From: Parietichytrium sp. I65-24A
Lineage: Eukaryota > Sar > Bigyra > Thraustochytrida > Thraustochytriidae
Reading direction: 5' to 3'
Assembly: GCA_012862575.1 (NCBI GenBank)
Contig: BLSF01000009.1
Span: 707,961-771,960 of the forward strand
Length of the DNA stretch: 64,000 bases
Shown here in pieces: positions 29,886 through 39,006 of the stretch. A program made the position numbers and the translations under genes. How positions within the stretch are numbered: the first letter of the stretch is position 1; every line of letters starts with the position of its first letter. The notes beneath the pieces were generated by a model that saw nothing but the letters and a program-made list of their open reading frames with translations, was not told the DNA's origin and did not search any database.

Positions 29886-31070
29886 ATGAGGGGCTTTCAA
29901 GGGAGCTTCCGCGTGGAGAGTGCACAGGGAAGTGGCCGTCAGACGTTCACGGAGGAGGTTTTAGAGAGCAGAGTACGAGCAGATGTTCTTCATGAAAAGG
30001 CGCATGGAAAATCATCGGCTCCGAAGGCTCGTCAGGAAGAAACTGTCAAGATGATCCACCTTCGCACAGGAAAGCCTGTGGCGTCTCTTGAAGAAGTTTC
30101 TTTGCCAGAGTTTGGAGAATGGACCTGGGCGACCAATTGGCGCATTACCCGAACAGCAGGTAGCGACATGGAGGGGTGGGCCCAAGACAGACTTGACGCG
30201 GAAAGGGAAAGCCGGAAATGGTCCCGTACGAGGGCCACAATGTCTGGGCCGTCTTCTAGCGATGCGCCTCGCGGAGCCGCAAAAGAGGACGCAGTAGATA
30301 TTGCTGGACAAGACCTCATAGTATCTCCAGATTCTCCGAAAACCCCAGAGATTTTCCAAAAAAAGATCATGGCAGGGCTGAACTTGCTTCAGCTGGACGT
30401 AGCCAAACTTATTCAATTCGAGTCCGCCTTCGGCGGAAAAGACGACTCTGAGGCATTTCGGAAAATAGCCACTGAACAATCGCGGAGGGCTGAGGAGCAC
30501 TTGAAAAGTATGGACGTCCTCTTCGTCGAACTTGCAAAGCTTGAAAAGGTTGAGACAAAGACAACTGGCGCATCGAAGACATCAATGCTCCAGGCTACCC
30601 GAAACAAGCTATTCAAGGACTACAACAGAGAGAAACAGGGCCTGCTAACTTCTTTGAGGACTGTGAAGCAAAAGGCACACACGACTCGCATCCCGCGAGA
30701 AAACTTGAACATCGCGAAGACGTCAGCTGCGCTCATCGAGAGTTCCGAAGAAGGGATGGAAACCGATGGAGGGTATATGACAAGAGAGCAGAGGACACAG
30801 CAAATCGCTTCCAAATTAGTCCTGGACTCAACCTTAAATGTCAACCGGTCATTGTTGCAAGAGCGCGAGGAGGAGCTGAAACACATTAATACCGAGCTTC
30901 ACGATGTACAATCCATGATGTCACAGGTTGCAGGTATGGTAGATACACAGGGCCAAGACATCAAGAAGGTGGAAAAGCATACTGAAGCTGCCTTGGTGAG
31001 TACAGAAAAAGGTTATGAAGATATCAAAGCCGCAGAAAAAATTCAGGCAAGCAACTGCGTGATTAGCTAA
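29886..31070 (+). CDS. Qa-SNARE (syntaxin-like) with DysF-like N-terminus and CaaX end
   Basis: A 394-residue protein. Residues 10-118 resemble the DysF module of ferlins, TECPR1 and yeast peroxins: FTEEVLESR, then EWTWATNW, MEGW and RKWSRTR in the usual order. About 155-300 is helical and Habc-like. About 321-388 is a SNARE motif of the Qa class (REEELKHINTELHDVQ, then the zero-layer Gln in VDTQGQDI). The stop follows directly after IQASNCVIS, so there is no transmembrane anchor. CVIS has the form of a CaaX prenylation box (farnesyl type), which could anchor the protein. Qa-SNAREs drive membrane fusion; DysF domains of TECPR1 bind sphingomyelin. Combining the two is inference from sequence. 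ATG at 29886 is the first in frame. A hidden last exon is unlikely because only 54 bp separate it from the convergent gene. Confidence 0.8.
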   Translation: MRGFQGSFRVESAQGSGRQTFTEEVLESRVRADVLHEKAHGKSSAPKARQEETVKMIHLRTGKPVASLEEVSLPEFGEWTWATNWRITRTAGSDMEGWAQDRLDAERESRKWSRTRATMSGPSSSDAPRGAAKEDAVDIAGQDLIVSPDSPKTPEIFQKKIMAGLNLLQLDVAKLIQFESAFGGKDDSEAFRKIATEQSRRAEEHLKSMDVLFVELAKLEKVETKTTGASKTSMLQATRNKLFKDYNREKQGLLTSLRTVKQKAHTTRIPRENLNIAKTSAALIESSEEGMETDGGYMTREQRTQQIASKLVLDSTLNVNRSLLQEREEELKHINTELHDVQSMMSQVAGMVDTQGQDIKKVEKHTEAALVSTEKGYEDIKAAEKIQASNCVIS

Positions 31071-31124
31071 ATGACACGAGTATCGACGAGATCTCTGGAA
31101 AGTACAGTGGCTTGCTGCCATTTT

Positions 31125-32665
31125 TCAAGGCAACCTCCAAAGTAGCTTACCGCTGGACCTAAATGGGCGGAGTAGTGATCTCGATACGAGCATTTCGACC
31201 ATCAGCTCAACCCTCGCCATCGTGTAGTCTGGCAGGTGTTTTGCAAGATCTTGAATTGTCATTGCTTGACCCTTTTGAAATTGACTATACACACATGTGA
31301 CCTGGGCCGCACCCTCCCCGGTTCTGAAGAGAGGTGGGAAGAGGGAGAGACTGAATTCTGGTGGAGCCGAGTCGCTGTCGTACTCTCCATCTACGGAGTT
31401 AAGATCGTCAGAGTCCACTGGATTAGAGTTTACTGCTTCAGCACAACGTTTCTCAGCGGACTTTCTTCCGATGTATTCGTATGGGGTTTGCGATTCTTCG
31501 AGAAGAATATCCTCCTCTTGCAAATGCCTTGGGAGCGACCGCTTGCTCTGTTTGGCTATTCGGTTCGACAACGGCGTGCCGATCGACCTTTTCGCCTTCT
31601 TTAGCGCCTTCTTTTCACTCTTAGTGGTAGATGCCAGCGACCTTTTTTTCTCGCTACGTTGAGTTTGCTCAGTATTCATTCGGGACATATCATTTTCTTC
31701 AAATCCCACTAAAAGCTCCTCCTCTTCTTCCTCTTGCCTTTTGGAGTATGGCTGCTGCACCTCCTCGCCATCGCTCGAAGCGCTGTCGTCTTCGCTATCC
31801 CATGGCTGTCCCCCTCTTGAGCCGAGTCTTCCAATCACTTCAGGAGACTGCATTTTTGGTGTTGCTGGATTTGATGAGACTCTAGAAATATTTACCGCGT
31901 TGCGCACACCAGAGGAAAGCATAAATTCTGTCAAAGACTTTGCAGGAGTGCTCCGTGAAAGCCTGCTAGAAGACTTTCTCGGATCGGTTAGAGCGTCGTA
32001 CTTGCCGTCCTCAGGTGTTGGCGGTGTGGCAGGTGTAATCTCGCTAATATCCAGAATGTTCGACGGAGAGGCTATGACTTGGCCACCGTACGCTTGTTGT
32101 GCCGGTTTTGAAGCGCTCGATTCTGCGAAGGACGCCGAGAAATTGGTCTTTGGCGGTGAGAATTTGAACTCCTCAATCAAATTTGTATCCTCGGAAGAGT
32201 AGGACTCGTTCATGCCAAGCCTACGGCCCATCGGAGTTTTCGCAAAAGACTTGGAAAACAAGGGCATTCGCGGGGTCGGTGGCATGTCGCTCGAGGATCC
32301 TGACATCGTGCTCTGATCGCTGTGAGGTTGCATGCCGCCTGCCTTGTTGGTTGACTTGGAGCTGTTTTCGGAGGCCGCAGGCTTAAGGTTCAGCGCCTCA
32401 ATGCTAGAAAAGAATCTACACCACGTGGATACTTGTTTCGCAGCATCCTGCATTCTTTGATCGAACGTTTTGACATGCTTGAGGAGTCTGCTACCCGCAT
32501 CGACGGCCTGCGCTCACACACACACACACATCCAGTTCCGATTAGACTTGCAAAACCACCAGACAATCCATCTGCACAATTCATCCCCCAACGCACCTTC
32601 ACAAAGTTCCCGTCGATCTCTTGCAGACACTGCGTGTATTGCAGCTCCAGCCCGTCGGCGTCCAT
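31125..32665 (-). CDS. Two-exon protein with C-terminal winged-helix-like region, unknown function
   Basis: Coding exons are 32597-32665 and 31125-32507, read on the minus strand. The 89-nt intron has GTGCGT at its donor and GCGCAG at its acceptor, and it contains the GT repeat. Joining is in phase and gives 483 residues. About 1-65 is a helical N-terminus (CLQEIDGNFVK from exon 1 continues as AVDAGSRLLKHVKTF). About 65-400 is Ser/Pro-rich and disordered, with many TP and SP sites (TPATPPTPEDG, NPATPKMQSPE), the kind used by cyclin-dependent kinases. About 420-483 looks like a small winged helix (MTIQDLAKHLPDYTMARVELMVE). The layout recalls kinetochore proteins such as SKA3 or DASH subunits, but no diagnostic motif is present, so I do not name it. 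Confidence 0.7.
32513..32531. repeat. (CA)n microsatellite inside an intron
   Basis: About nine CA units; on the coding strand it is a GT run immediately before the intron acceptor of the minus-strand gene. Confidence 0.9.
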
Positions 32666-32833
32666 CTGCTTTCGTCCAACTGCCCGACTTCAAGCTCTCT
32701 CCGATCAGCACTCACCGCGTACACTCTACCCCTCCGCTTTACTTGATTGTGTTCCTTTCTGCTGATATCGGCGATCACATCTATCACATCTATCACACCT
32801 GCTGTTCGTGCCGTTCTTCACGTCGTTGTCAAC

Positions 32834-32861
32834 GTTGTTGTTGTTGTTGTTGTTGTTGTTG
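32834..32861. repeat. (GTT)n microsatellite
   Basis: About nine perfect GTT units in non-coding DNA. Confidence 0.95.
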
Positions 32862-33684
32862 CTCGCAAGTCTTTGCTGAACGTCCCAATAATTCAAAATC
32901 AAAAGTAACTTATCTGTTGCTCTTGTTGCCCTCAGGCTCAGGCTAACTAAGGCTTCAAAAGTTACAACCACGAGCGACATTTCTAGGGTATATGGTATGA
33001 GTGGTATAGAACATTTAAGTTCTTCGCCGTTTTCTCACGAGCGGTCTTAATCTGTCCTAGTCTATGGGTAGTGAGACGGTGTCATGGAACAAAAGAGAAT
33101 AAGAGAGAGAACTTTGGGGATCTCGGAATATGGGGCGACTGCAACTTGAACGTGAGGCCGTGTGATAGCGCGTGCACCCTTCTGTTTTAAAATGCGTTGG
33201 ATGATCTGGTGGCGTACGGTTAGAGTTTTCGAGACACGCTTTTCAGTTTTCATGACTCATCAATTAATCACTTGTTGTTGTGAATGACAGCAGAGGAGTT
33301 CCCTGAAGTTTACTTGAAACATTTTCGTTCCGCTGGCCCATCGCGTACGGTCTCAAATATTGGAGGGCTTGGGGTCTTCTTTGCTAGCCTTCACAGTCAA
33401 ATCGTTGTCGGGTGACCTCCGTGGACAGCGATTCAGCGTGTCCCATCCAGCGATTCCTTAGATGCATTGACCAACTCCTCAAGCAGTGATTGTCAACACC
33501 AAATCCCAGTGCTCCCTCCTTCCTATTCTTTACAGTTTGACAAAGCCTACACACCAGAAGTCCCAGTCAACTGTCAACGTTCGTCCACACGTGGAATTTA
33601 TATCTTTCTTTGTCGAATGACGAATTCGCAAAGCTCCAATGCTTCGCACCAAAATGAGTTCGGCATTACACTCTCGCTGAACCG

Positions 33685-33693
33685 CTATAAGAG
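33685..33693 (+). promoter_or_regulatory. TATA-like box, array copy 1
   Basis: CTATAAGAG, preserved in all three units, 416 bp before the ATG. The long distance to the ATG implies a long leader, a leader intron, or that this is not the core promoter. Confidence 0.4.
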
Positions 33694-34100
33694 TACACAG
33701 AGCACGCACTAAGAAATAGCAAATGAGTTCTGCGATGTCCAAATGGAATTCCTCTGACCCACAGTAGGACATCTTACTCATCGCACTTTCTTTCCCACCT
33801 GTTCGACGAGATCGAAGACATCCAAGATATCGAGGACCTTCTGCGCTGCGATACAATGAGAATTTTGAGCGCCGAGCGAGCAAGTTCTCTGCCAGGCAGT
33901 TGAATTGTATGGAAAATGTGCGAGGAGAGGTATCTTTCTCAATAAAGCATTACTCGGAATCTCGCGCACGGCGTCAACTTGGACCAACACCAGAACCCAA
34001 ACTCGCAAGAGAGCAACTGCAACAAACACAATTCAAGACAAGAATCTCAGTTGCAAAACAAGAACAAAAGAAAACTTCCAAAACAAAACAGCAAGCAAAA

Positions 34101-35087
34101 ATGAAGATCGCTTACATCCTCGCATCGGTGCTCGTCGTTGCCACGTCCGTCAACGGCGTCCATGTCGACAGAAAGCTCCTCTCGAACCGCAAGATCCGCG
34201 GACTCGCCACCTCCGAGGAGGCCGCTACCGAGTCCAACTGGAGCTTGAAGAAGTGGGTCTCCAAGACCGTCAAAAGCGTCGAAAAAGACGTCAGCTCCGA
34301 CGTCAAGTCCATGGAGGACGAGATCGAGTCACTTGGCAAGGACGCCACCAAGTTCATCGATGACGCGGCAAAGACCATTGAAAGCGCACTCGAGAAAACC
34401 TTCGTCAAGAGAACCTCCTCGCTCTTTGACGACATCGTCTCGGACAGCGAGACTGGCTGGTCCGATCTGCTCGCCGGGTTCGACTCAGTGGAGGACTACT
34501 TNNNNNNNNNNNNNNNNNNNNNNNNNNNNNNNNNNNNNNNNNNNNNNNNNNNNNNNNNNNNNNNNNNNNNNNNNNNNNNNNNNNNNNNNNNNNNNNNNNN
34601 NNNNNNNNNNNNNNNNNNNNNNNNNNNNNNNNNNNNNNNNNNNNNNNNNNNNNNNNNNNNNNNNNNNNNNNNNNNNNNNNNNNNNNNNNNNNNNNNNNNN
34701 NNNNNNNNNNNNNNNNNNNNNNNNNNNNNNNNNNNNNNNNNNNNNNNNNNNNNNNNNNNNNNNNNNNNNNNNNNNNNNNNNNNNNNNNNNNNNNNNNNNN
34801 NNNNNNNNNNNNNNNNNNNNNNNNNNNNNNNNNNNNNNGCATACCAAGGCCTTTCGGAGCTTCCGATCGACGGTTGGTGCGACGGTATGGCGTACGCGAC
34901 TGCTCAGCTGATCACAGACATCTGGTCGTCTGATCCATTCACAGCGGCATGCACTGCAGCGATCGAATGCGCGTGCGGAACATGCCCTTACACCTGCGAC
35001 TACGAGGTGAGCGAGCTGTGCGAAGGAGACACATACGAAGACGCTGTGGAGGATCTCGTGGACGAGCTTGAAGATCTCTTCGACTGA
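34101..35087 (+). CDS. Secreted Cys-rich acidic protein, copy 1 (contains assembly gap)
   Basis: The signal peptide MKIAYILASVLVVATSVNG is followed by a basic segment (DRKLLSNRKIRGL), an amphipathic helical stretch rich in Lys, Asp and Ser (SLKKWVSKTVKSVEKDV), then a hydrophobic Cys-rich part and an acidic tail (EDLVDELEDLFD). A run of 337 Ns (34502-34838) hides the middle. Copy 2 has 244 bases there, so the N run is an estimate, not a real length. Visible residues are the same as in copy 2. The frame stays open upstream to an in-frame ATG at 33909, which would add 64 residues before the signal peptide; I prefer 34101 because the signal peptide starts there. I do not recognise the family. Confidence 0.85.
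   Translation: MKIAYILASVLVVATSVNGVHVDRKLLSNRKIRGLATSEEAATESNWSLKKWVSKTVKSVEKDVSSDVKSMEDEIESLGKDATKFIDDAAKTIESALEKTFVKRTSSLFDDIVSDSETGWSDLLAGFDSVEDYXXXXXXXXXXXXXXXXXXXXXXXXXXXXXXXXXXXXXXXXXXXXXXXXXXXXXXXXXXXXXXXXXXXXXXXXXXXXXXXXXXXXXXXXXXXXXXXXXXXXXXXXXXXXXXXXXAYQGLSELPIDGWCDGMAYATAQLITDIWSSDPFTAACTAAIECACGTCPYTCDYEVSELCEGDTYEDAVEDLVDELEDLFD
34502..34838. other. Assembly gap (Ns) inside copy 1
   Basis: 337 unknown bases. By alignment with copy 2 (36655-36898) about 244 bases are expected. The two lengths differ by a multiple of three. Confidence 0.95.
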
Positions 35088-36253
35088 TTTAACAAAAGTA
35101 CAGCATTGTAATACTAAGATAATATCTTTCCAAACATATATTTCGATTCGAACATAATCATCCACACTTCCAGGTCGAAACCCGCTGAGCAAGGCCGGCA
35201 TGCACGTCTTATGAGCGGTTAGTGTGAATGGTTTCGCCCTTGAAAGATAGTTCTTCGTTCACAGCTGGTCAAACTACTTCGAATCACACACATCTAATGT
35301 TATACTTTTAAAGATACCTGATGTCAAGTTTTCAGCTTCTCGGCGCTTGCTCATTATTGAATCTTGTTAGGTAGCAGTACAAATGGGAGTGAACGGATAC
35401 ACGAGTTTGTTTTAAAATGTGCTGGCTGACCTATTCACGTACGATCAGAAGCTTTGCGAGGCGATATCAGTTTTTCATCAATTACTCTCATGGAAAACCA
35501 GCTGAAGAAATCTCTATCGATTTCTAAGAAGGTTTTCGTTCCGCTGACCCATCGTGCACGGTTTAGATCTTGTAGGGCTTGGGATCTTCTTGGCGAGACT
35601 TGAAATCTTTGTCGAGTGACCTCGCTGGCCAGCAATTCAGCGTGTCACATCCAGCGATTCCTCAGTGAATTGACCAACATTTTGAACCAGCGATTGTCAA
35701 CACCAAATCCCAATACTTGACAAAGCCTATACACCCAGAAAGTCCCACTCGATCATCAGCGTTCGTTCACACGTGGGATTTATATCTTTGTCGAATGAAG
35801 AATTCGCAGAGCTCGAATGCTTCGCACCAAAATGAGTTCGGCATTACACTCTCGCTGAACCGCTATAAGAGTACACAAACCGAACACTATGGAATAGGAA
35901 ATGGATTCTGCGATGTCCAAACGGAATTCCTCTGACCCACAGTAGGACATCTTACTCATCGCACTTTCTTTCCCACCTGTTCGACGAGATCGAAGACATC
36001 CAAGATATCGAGGACCCTCTGCGCTGCGATACAATGAGAATTTTGAGCGCCGAGCGAGCAAATTCTCTGCCAGGCAGTTCAATTGTATGGAAAATGTGCG
36101 AGGAGAGGTATCTTTCTCAATAAAGCATGTACTCGGAATCTCGCGCACGGCATCAACTTGGACCAACACCAGAACCCAAACTCGCAAGAGAGCCACTGCA
36201 ACAAACACAATTCAAGAACCACAAAGCCACCCAAGCCAAAACAACAAACAACA
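35088..36253. other. Array spacer between copies 1 and 2
   Basis: It holds the copy 1 3' flank, the boundary near 35405 and the copy 2 promoter and leader. No further gene is seen. Confidence 0.6.
35863..35871 (+). promoter_or_regulatory. TATA-like box, array copy 2
   Basis: CTATAAGAG, same context as in copy 1, 391 bp before the ATG. Confidence 0.4.
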
Positions 36254-36257
36254 ATGA
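36087..36257 (+). other. Upstream ORF overlapping the copy 2 start codon
   Basis: A 56-codon frame starts MENVRGEVSF and ends with a TGA that overlaps the main ATG as ATGA. If the leader is not spliced it would precede the main frame in the mRNA and could limit translation. An equivalent exists in copy 3 (38159-38329). In copy 1 a one-base difference (GCATTACTC against GCATGTACTC, plus leader changes) puts the same ATG in frame with the main protein. Confidence 0.4.
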
Positions 36258-37147
36258 AAATCGCTTACATCCTCGCATCGGTGCTTGTCGTTGCCACGTC
36301 CGTCAACGGCGTCCATGTCGACAGAAAGCTCCTCTCGAACCGCAAGATCCGCGGACTCGCCACCTCCGAGGAGGCCGCTACCGAGTCCAACTGGAGCTTG
36401 AAGAAGTGGGTCTCCAAGACCGTCAAAAGCGTCGAAAAAGACGTCAGCTCCGACGTCAAGTCCATGGAGGACGAGATCGAGTCACTTGGCAAGGACGCCA
36501 CTAAGTTCATCGATGACGCGGCAAAGACCATTGAAAGCGCTCTCGAGAAAACCTTCGTCAAGAGAACCTCTTCGCTCTTTGACGACATCGTCTCGGACAG
36601 CGAGACTGGCTGGTCCGATCTGCTCGCCGGGTTCGACTCAGTGGAGGACTACTTCGACACCCAGTTTGTGGATGACCTCGAATGGCTCGGTGACGAGATC
36701 GCTGACGAGGTCGAAGATCTCGTGTGCGACTCGTCCGTCGGAAAGACAGCGACCATCACGGCTTGCTCGGCAGCTCTGAGCGCGATCACATGTCTCGCTA
36801 CGGACGGCATGGGTCCATGGTGCGGGTCCGGCACTCTCCTGGAGTCCATCGTCAGCTCCTCCGTGTCCGCGACCATCAAGACAGTTGTCACTTGTACCGC
36901 ATACCAAGGCCTTTCGGAGCTTCCGATCGACGGTTGGTGCGACGGTATGGCGTACGCGACTGCTCAGCTGATCACGGACATCTGGTCGTCTGATCCATTC
37001 ACAGCGGCATGCACTGCAGCGATCGAATGCGCGTGCGGAACATGCCCTTACACCTGCGACTACGAGGTGAGCGAGCTGTGCGAAGGAGACACATACGAAG
37101 ACGCTGTGGAGGATCTCGTGGACGAGCTCGAAGATCTCTTCGACTGA
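36254..37147 (+). CDS. Secreted Cys-rich acidic protein, copy 2 (complete)
   Basis: This is the only complete copy, at 297 residues. A signal peptide (1-19) is followed by a basic and then helical N-terminal half (20-150). The Cys-rich region (about 155-275) has twelve cysteines, including ECACGTCPYTC near its end. The last about 20 residues are strongly acidic. There is no second membrane segment, GPI signal or catalytic motif. Even cysteine number and secretion suggest disulphide bonds. The DRKLLSNRKIR segment just after the signal peptide looks superficially like an oomycete RxLR-type site but is not a true match. Codon choice is strongly biased and the leader is CAA/ACAA-rich and probably unstructured, both signs of high expression. 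Function is unknown. Confidence 0.9.
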   Translation: MKIAYILASVLVVATSVNGVHVDRKLLSNRKIRGLATSEEAATESNWSLKKWVSKTVKSVEKDVSSDVKSMEDEIESLGKDATKFIDDAAKTIESALEKTFVKRTSSLFDDIVSDSETGWSDLLAGFDSVEDYFDTQFVDDLEWLGDEIADEVEDLVCDSSVGKTATITACSAALSAITCLATDGMGPWCGSGTLLESIVSSSVSATIKTVVTCTAYQGLSELPIDGWCDGMAYATAQLITDIWSSDPFTAACTAAIECACGTCPYTCDYEVSELCEGDTYEDAVEDLVDELEDLFD

Positions 37148-38325
37148 TTTAACAAATTATTCAGCACTGTAATACTAAGATAATATCTTTCCAAATATAT
37201 ATTTCGATTCGAGCATAGTCATCTACACTTCCAGGTCGAAACCCGCTGAGTAAGGCCGGCATGCACGTCTTGTAAGCGGTTAGCGAGAGTGTTTTTGCCC
37301 TTAAAAGATTGTTCTTCGTTCACAGCTGGTCAAACTACTTCAAATCGCACACTTTTAATGTTATACTTTTAAAGATACCTCATGTCAAGTTTTCAGCTTC
37401 TCGGCGCTTGCTCATTATTGAATCTTGTTAGGTAGCAGTGCAAATGGGAGTGAACGGATACACGAGTTTGTTTTAAAATGTGCTGGCTGACCTATTCACG
37501 TACGATCAGAAGCTTTGCGAGGTGATATCAGTTTTTCATCAATTACTCTCATGGAAAACCAGCTGAAGAAATCTCTATCGATTTCTACGAAGGTTTTCGT
37601 TCCGCTGGCCCATCGTGCACGGTTTAGATCGTGTAGGGCTTGGGATGGTCTTGGCGAGACTTGAAACCGTTCGAGTGACCTCCCTGGCCAGCAATTCAGC
37701 GTGTCCCATCCAGCGATTCCTTAGATGCATTGACCAACTCCTCAAGCAGTGATTGTCAACACCAAATCCCAATACTCCCTCCTTCCTATTCTTTACAGTT
37801 TGACAAAGTCTACACACCAGAAAGTCCCAGTCAATCATCCACACATGGGATTCATATCTTTGTCGAATGAAGAATTCGCAGAGCTCGAATGCTTCGCACC
37901 AAAATGAGTTCGGCATTACACTCTCGCTGAACCCCTATAAGAGTACCCAGACCGCACACTATGGAACAGCAAATGGATTCTGCGATGTCCAAACGGAATT
38001 CCTCTGACCCACAGTAGGACATCTTACTCATCGCACTTTCTTTCCCACCTGTTCGACGAGATCGAAGACATCCAAGATATCGAGGACCGTCTGCGCTGCG
38101 ATAAGATGAGAATTTTGAGCGCCAAGCAAGCAAGTTCTCTGCCAGGCAGTTCAATTGTATGGAAAATGTGCGAGGAGAGGTATCTTTCTCAATAAAGCAT
38201 GTACTCGGAATCTCGCGCACGGCATCAACTTGGACCAACACCAGAACCCAAACTCGCAAGAGAGCCACTGCAACAAACACAATTCAAGAACCACAAAGCC
38301 ACCCAAGCCAAAACAACAAACAACA
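37148..38325. other. Array spacer between copies 2 and 3
   Basis: Close match to the preceding spacer, with copy 3 promoter and leader. No further gene is seen. Confidence 0.6.
37935..37943 (+). promoter_or_regulatory. TATA-like box, array copy 3
   Basis: CTATAAGAG, 391 bp before the ATG, as in copy 2. Confidence 0.4.
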
Positions 38326-38932
38326 ATGAAAATCGCTTACATCCTCGCATCGGTGCTTGTCGTTGCCACGTCCGTCAACGGCGTCCATGTCGACAGAAAG
38401 CTCCTCTCGAACCGCAAGATCCGCGGACTCGCCACCTCCGAGGAGGCCGCTACCGAGTCCAACTGGAGCTTGAAGAAGTGGGTCTCCAAGACCGTCAAAA
38501 GCGTCGAAAAAGACGTCAGCTCCGACGTCAAGTCCATGGAGGACGAGATCGAGTCACTTGGCAAGGACGCCACTAAGTTCATCGATGACGCGGCAAAGAC
38601 CATTGAAAGCGCTCTCGAGAAAACNGGAGTCCATCGTCAGCTCCTCCGTGTCCGCAACCATCAAAACAGTTGTCACTTGTACGGCATACCAAGGCCTTTC
38701 GGAGCTTCCGATCGACGGTTGGTGCGACGGTATGGCGTACGCGACTGCTCAGCTGATCACAGACATCTGGTCGTCTGATCCATTCACAGCGGCATGCACT
38801 GCAGCGATCGAATGCGCATGCGGAACATGCCCTTACACCTGCGACTACGAGGTGAGCGAGCTGTGCGAAGGAGACACATACGAAGACGCTGTGGAGGATC
38901 TCGTGGACGAGCTTGAGGATCTCTTTGACTAA
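38326..38932 (+). CDS. Secreted Cys-rich acidic protein, copy 3 (broken by a one-base assembly gap)
   Basis: The first about 99 residues and the last about 102 match copy 2. Between them a single N at 38625 stands where copy 2 has 288 bases (36553-36840). The reading frame changes across the N only because the missing length is not represented. I therefore read this as a complete gene in the organism with an under-sized gap in the assembly, not a pseudogene. The C-terminal part has the same cysteines and acidic tail. The 3' flank is unique to this copy. Confidence 0.8.
38625..38625. other. Single-N assembly gap hiding about 288 bp
   Basis: Sequence jumps from GAGAAAAC to GGAGTCCATC, positions that are 288 bases apart in copy 2. 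Confidence 0.85.
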
Positions 38933-39006
38933 ATTTTCGATCGAATAATACTTACAAATAAATTAATGAAAAGGAGCGACTAAATATACTGAGAACGAGT
39001 TGCAGA

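Larger units (their letters stand above)
32666..34100. other. Intergenic region and start of the tandem array
   Basis: From about 33175 onward the sequence matches the flanks of the later array units. Before that lies a GTT microsatellite and no gene. The promoter of secreted-protein copy 1 is in the right-hand half. Confidence 0.6.
33175..38940 (+). repeat. Tandem array of three gene-containing units
   Basis: Three direct units each hold upstream flank, TATA-like site, A-rich leader and one secreted-protein gene. Start codons are 2,153 and 2,072 bp apart. Units begin near 33175, 35405 and 37470. The 3' flank of the last copy differs from the others right after the stop codon, marking the end of the array. 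Coding parts are almost identical between units, while flanks and leaders carry small insertions and substitutions. Confidence 0.9.

Noticed and set aside
33900-34100. N-terminal extension of secreted copy 1 as the real protein start
   Set aside because: It would bury the signal peptide, and the same region is out of frame in copies 2 and 3.
36320-36370. RxLR-like effector motif in the secreted proteins
   Set aside because: The segment reads RKLL and RKIR, not RxLR, with no proper EER motif at the expected distance. Organism class is also uncertain.
38326-38932. Copy 3 as a pseudogene with a frameshift
   Set aside because: The frame change coincides exactly with an N where 288 bases are missing relative to copy 2; an assembly gap explains it.
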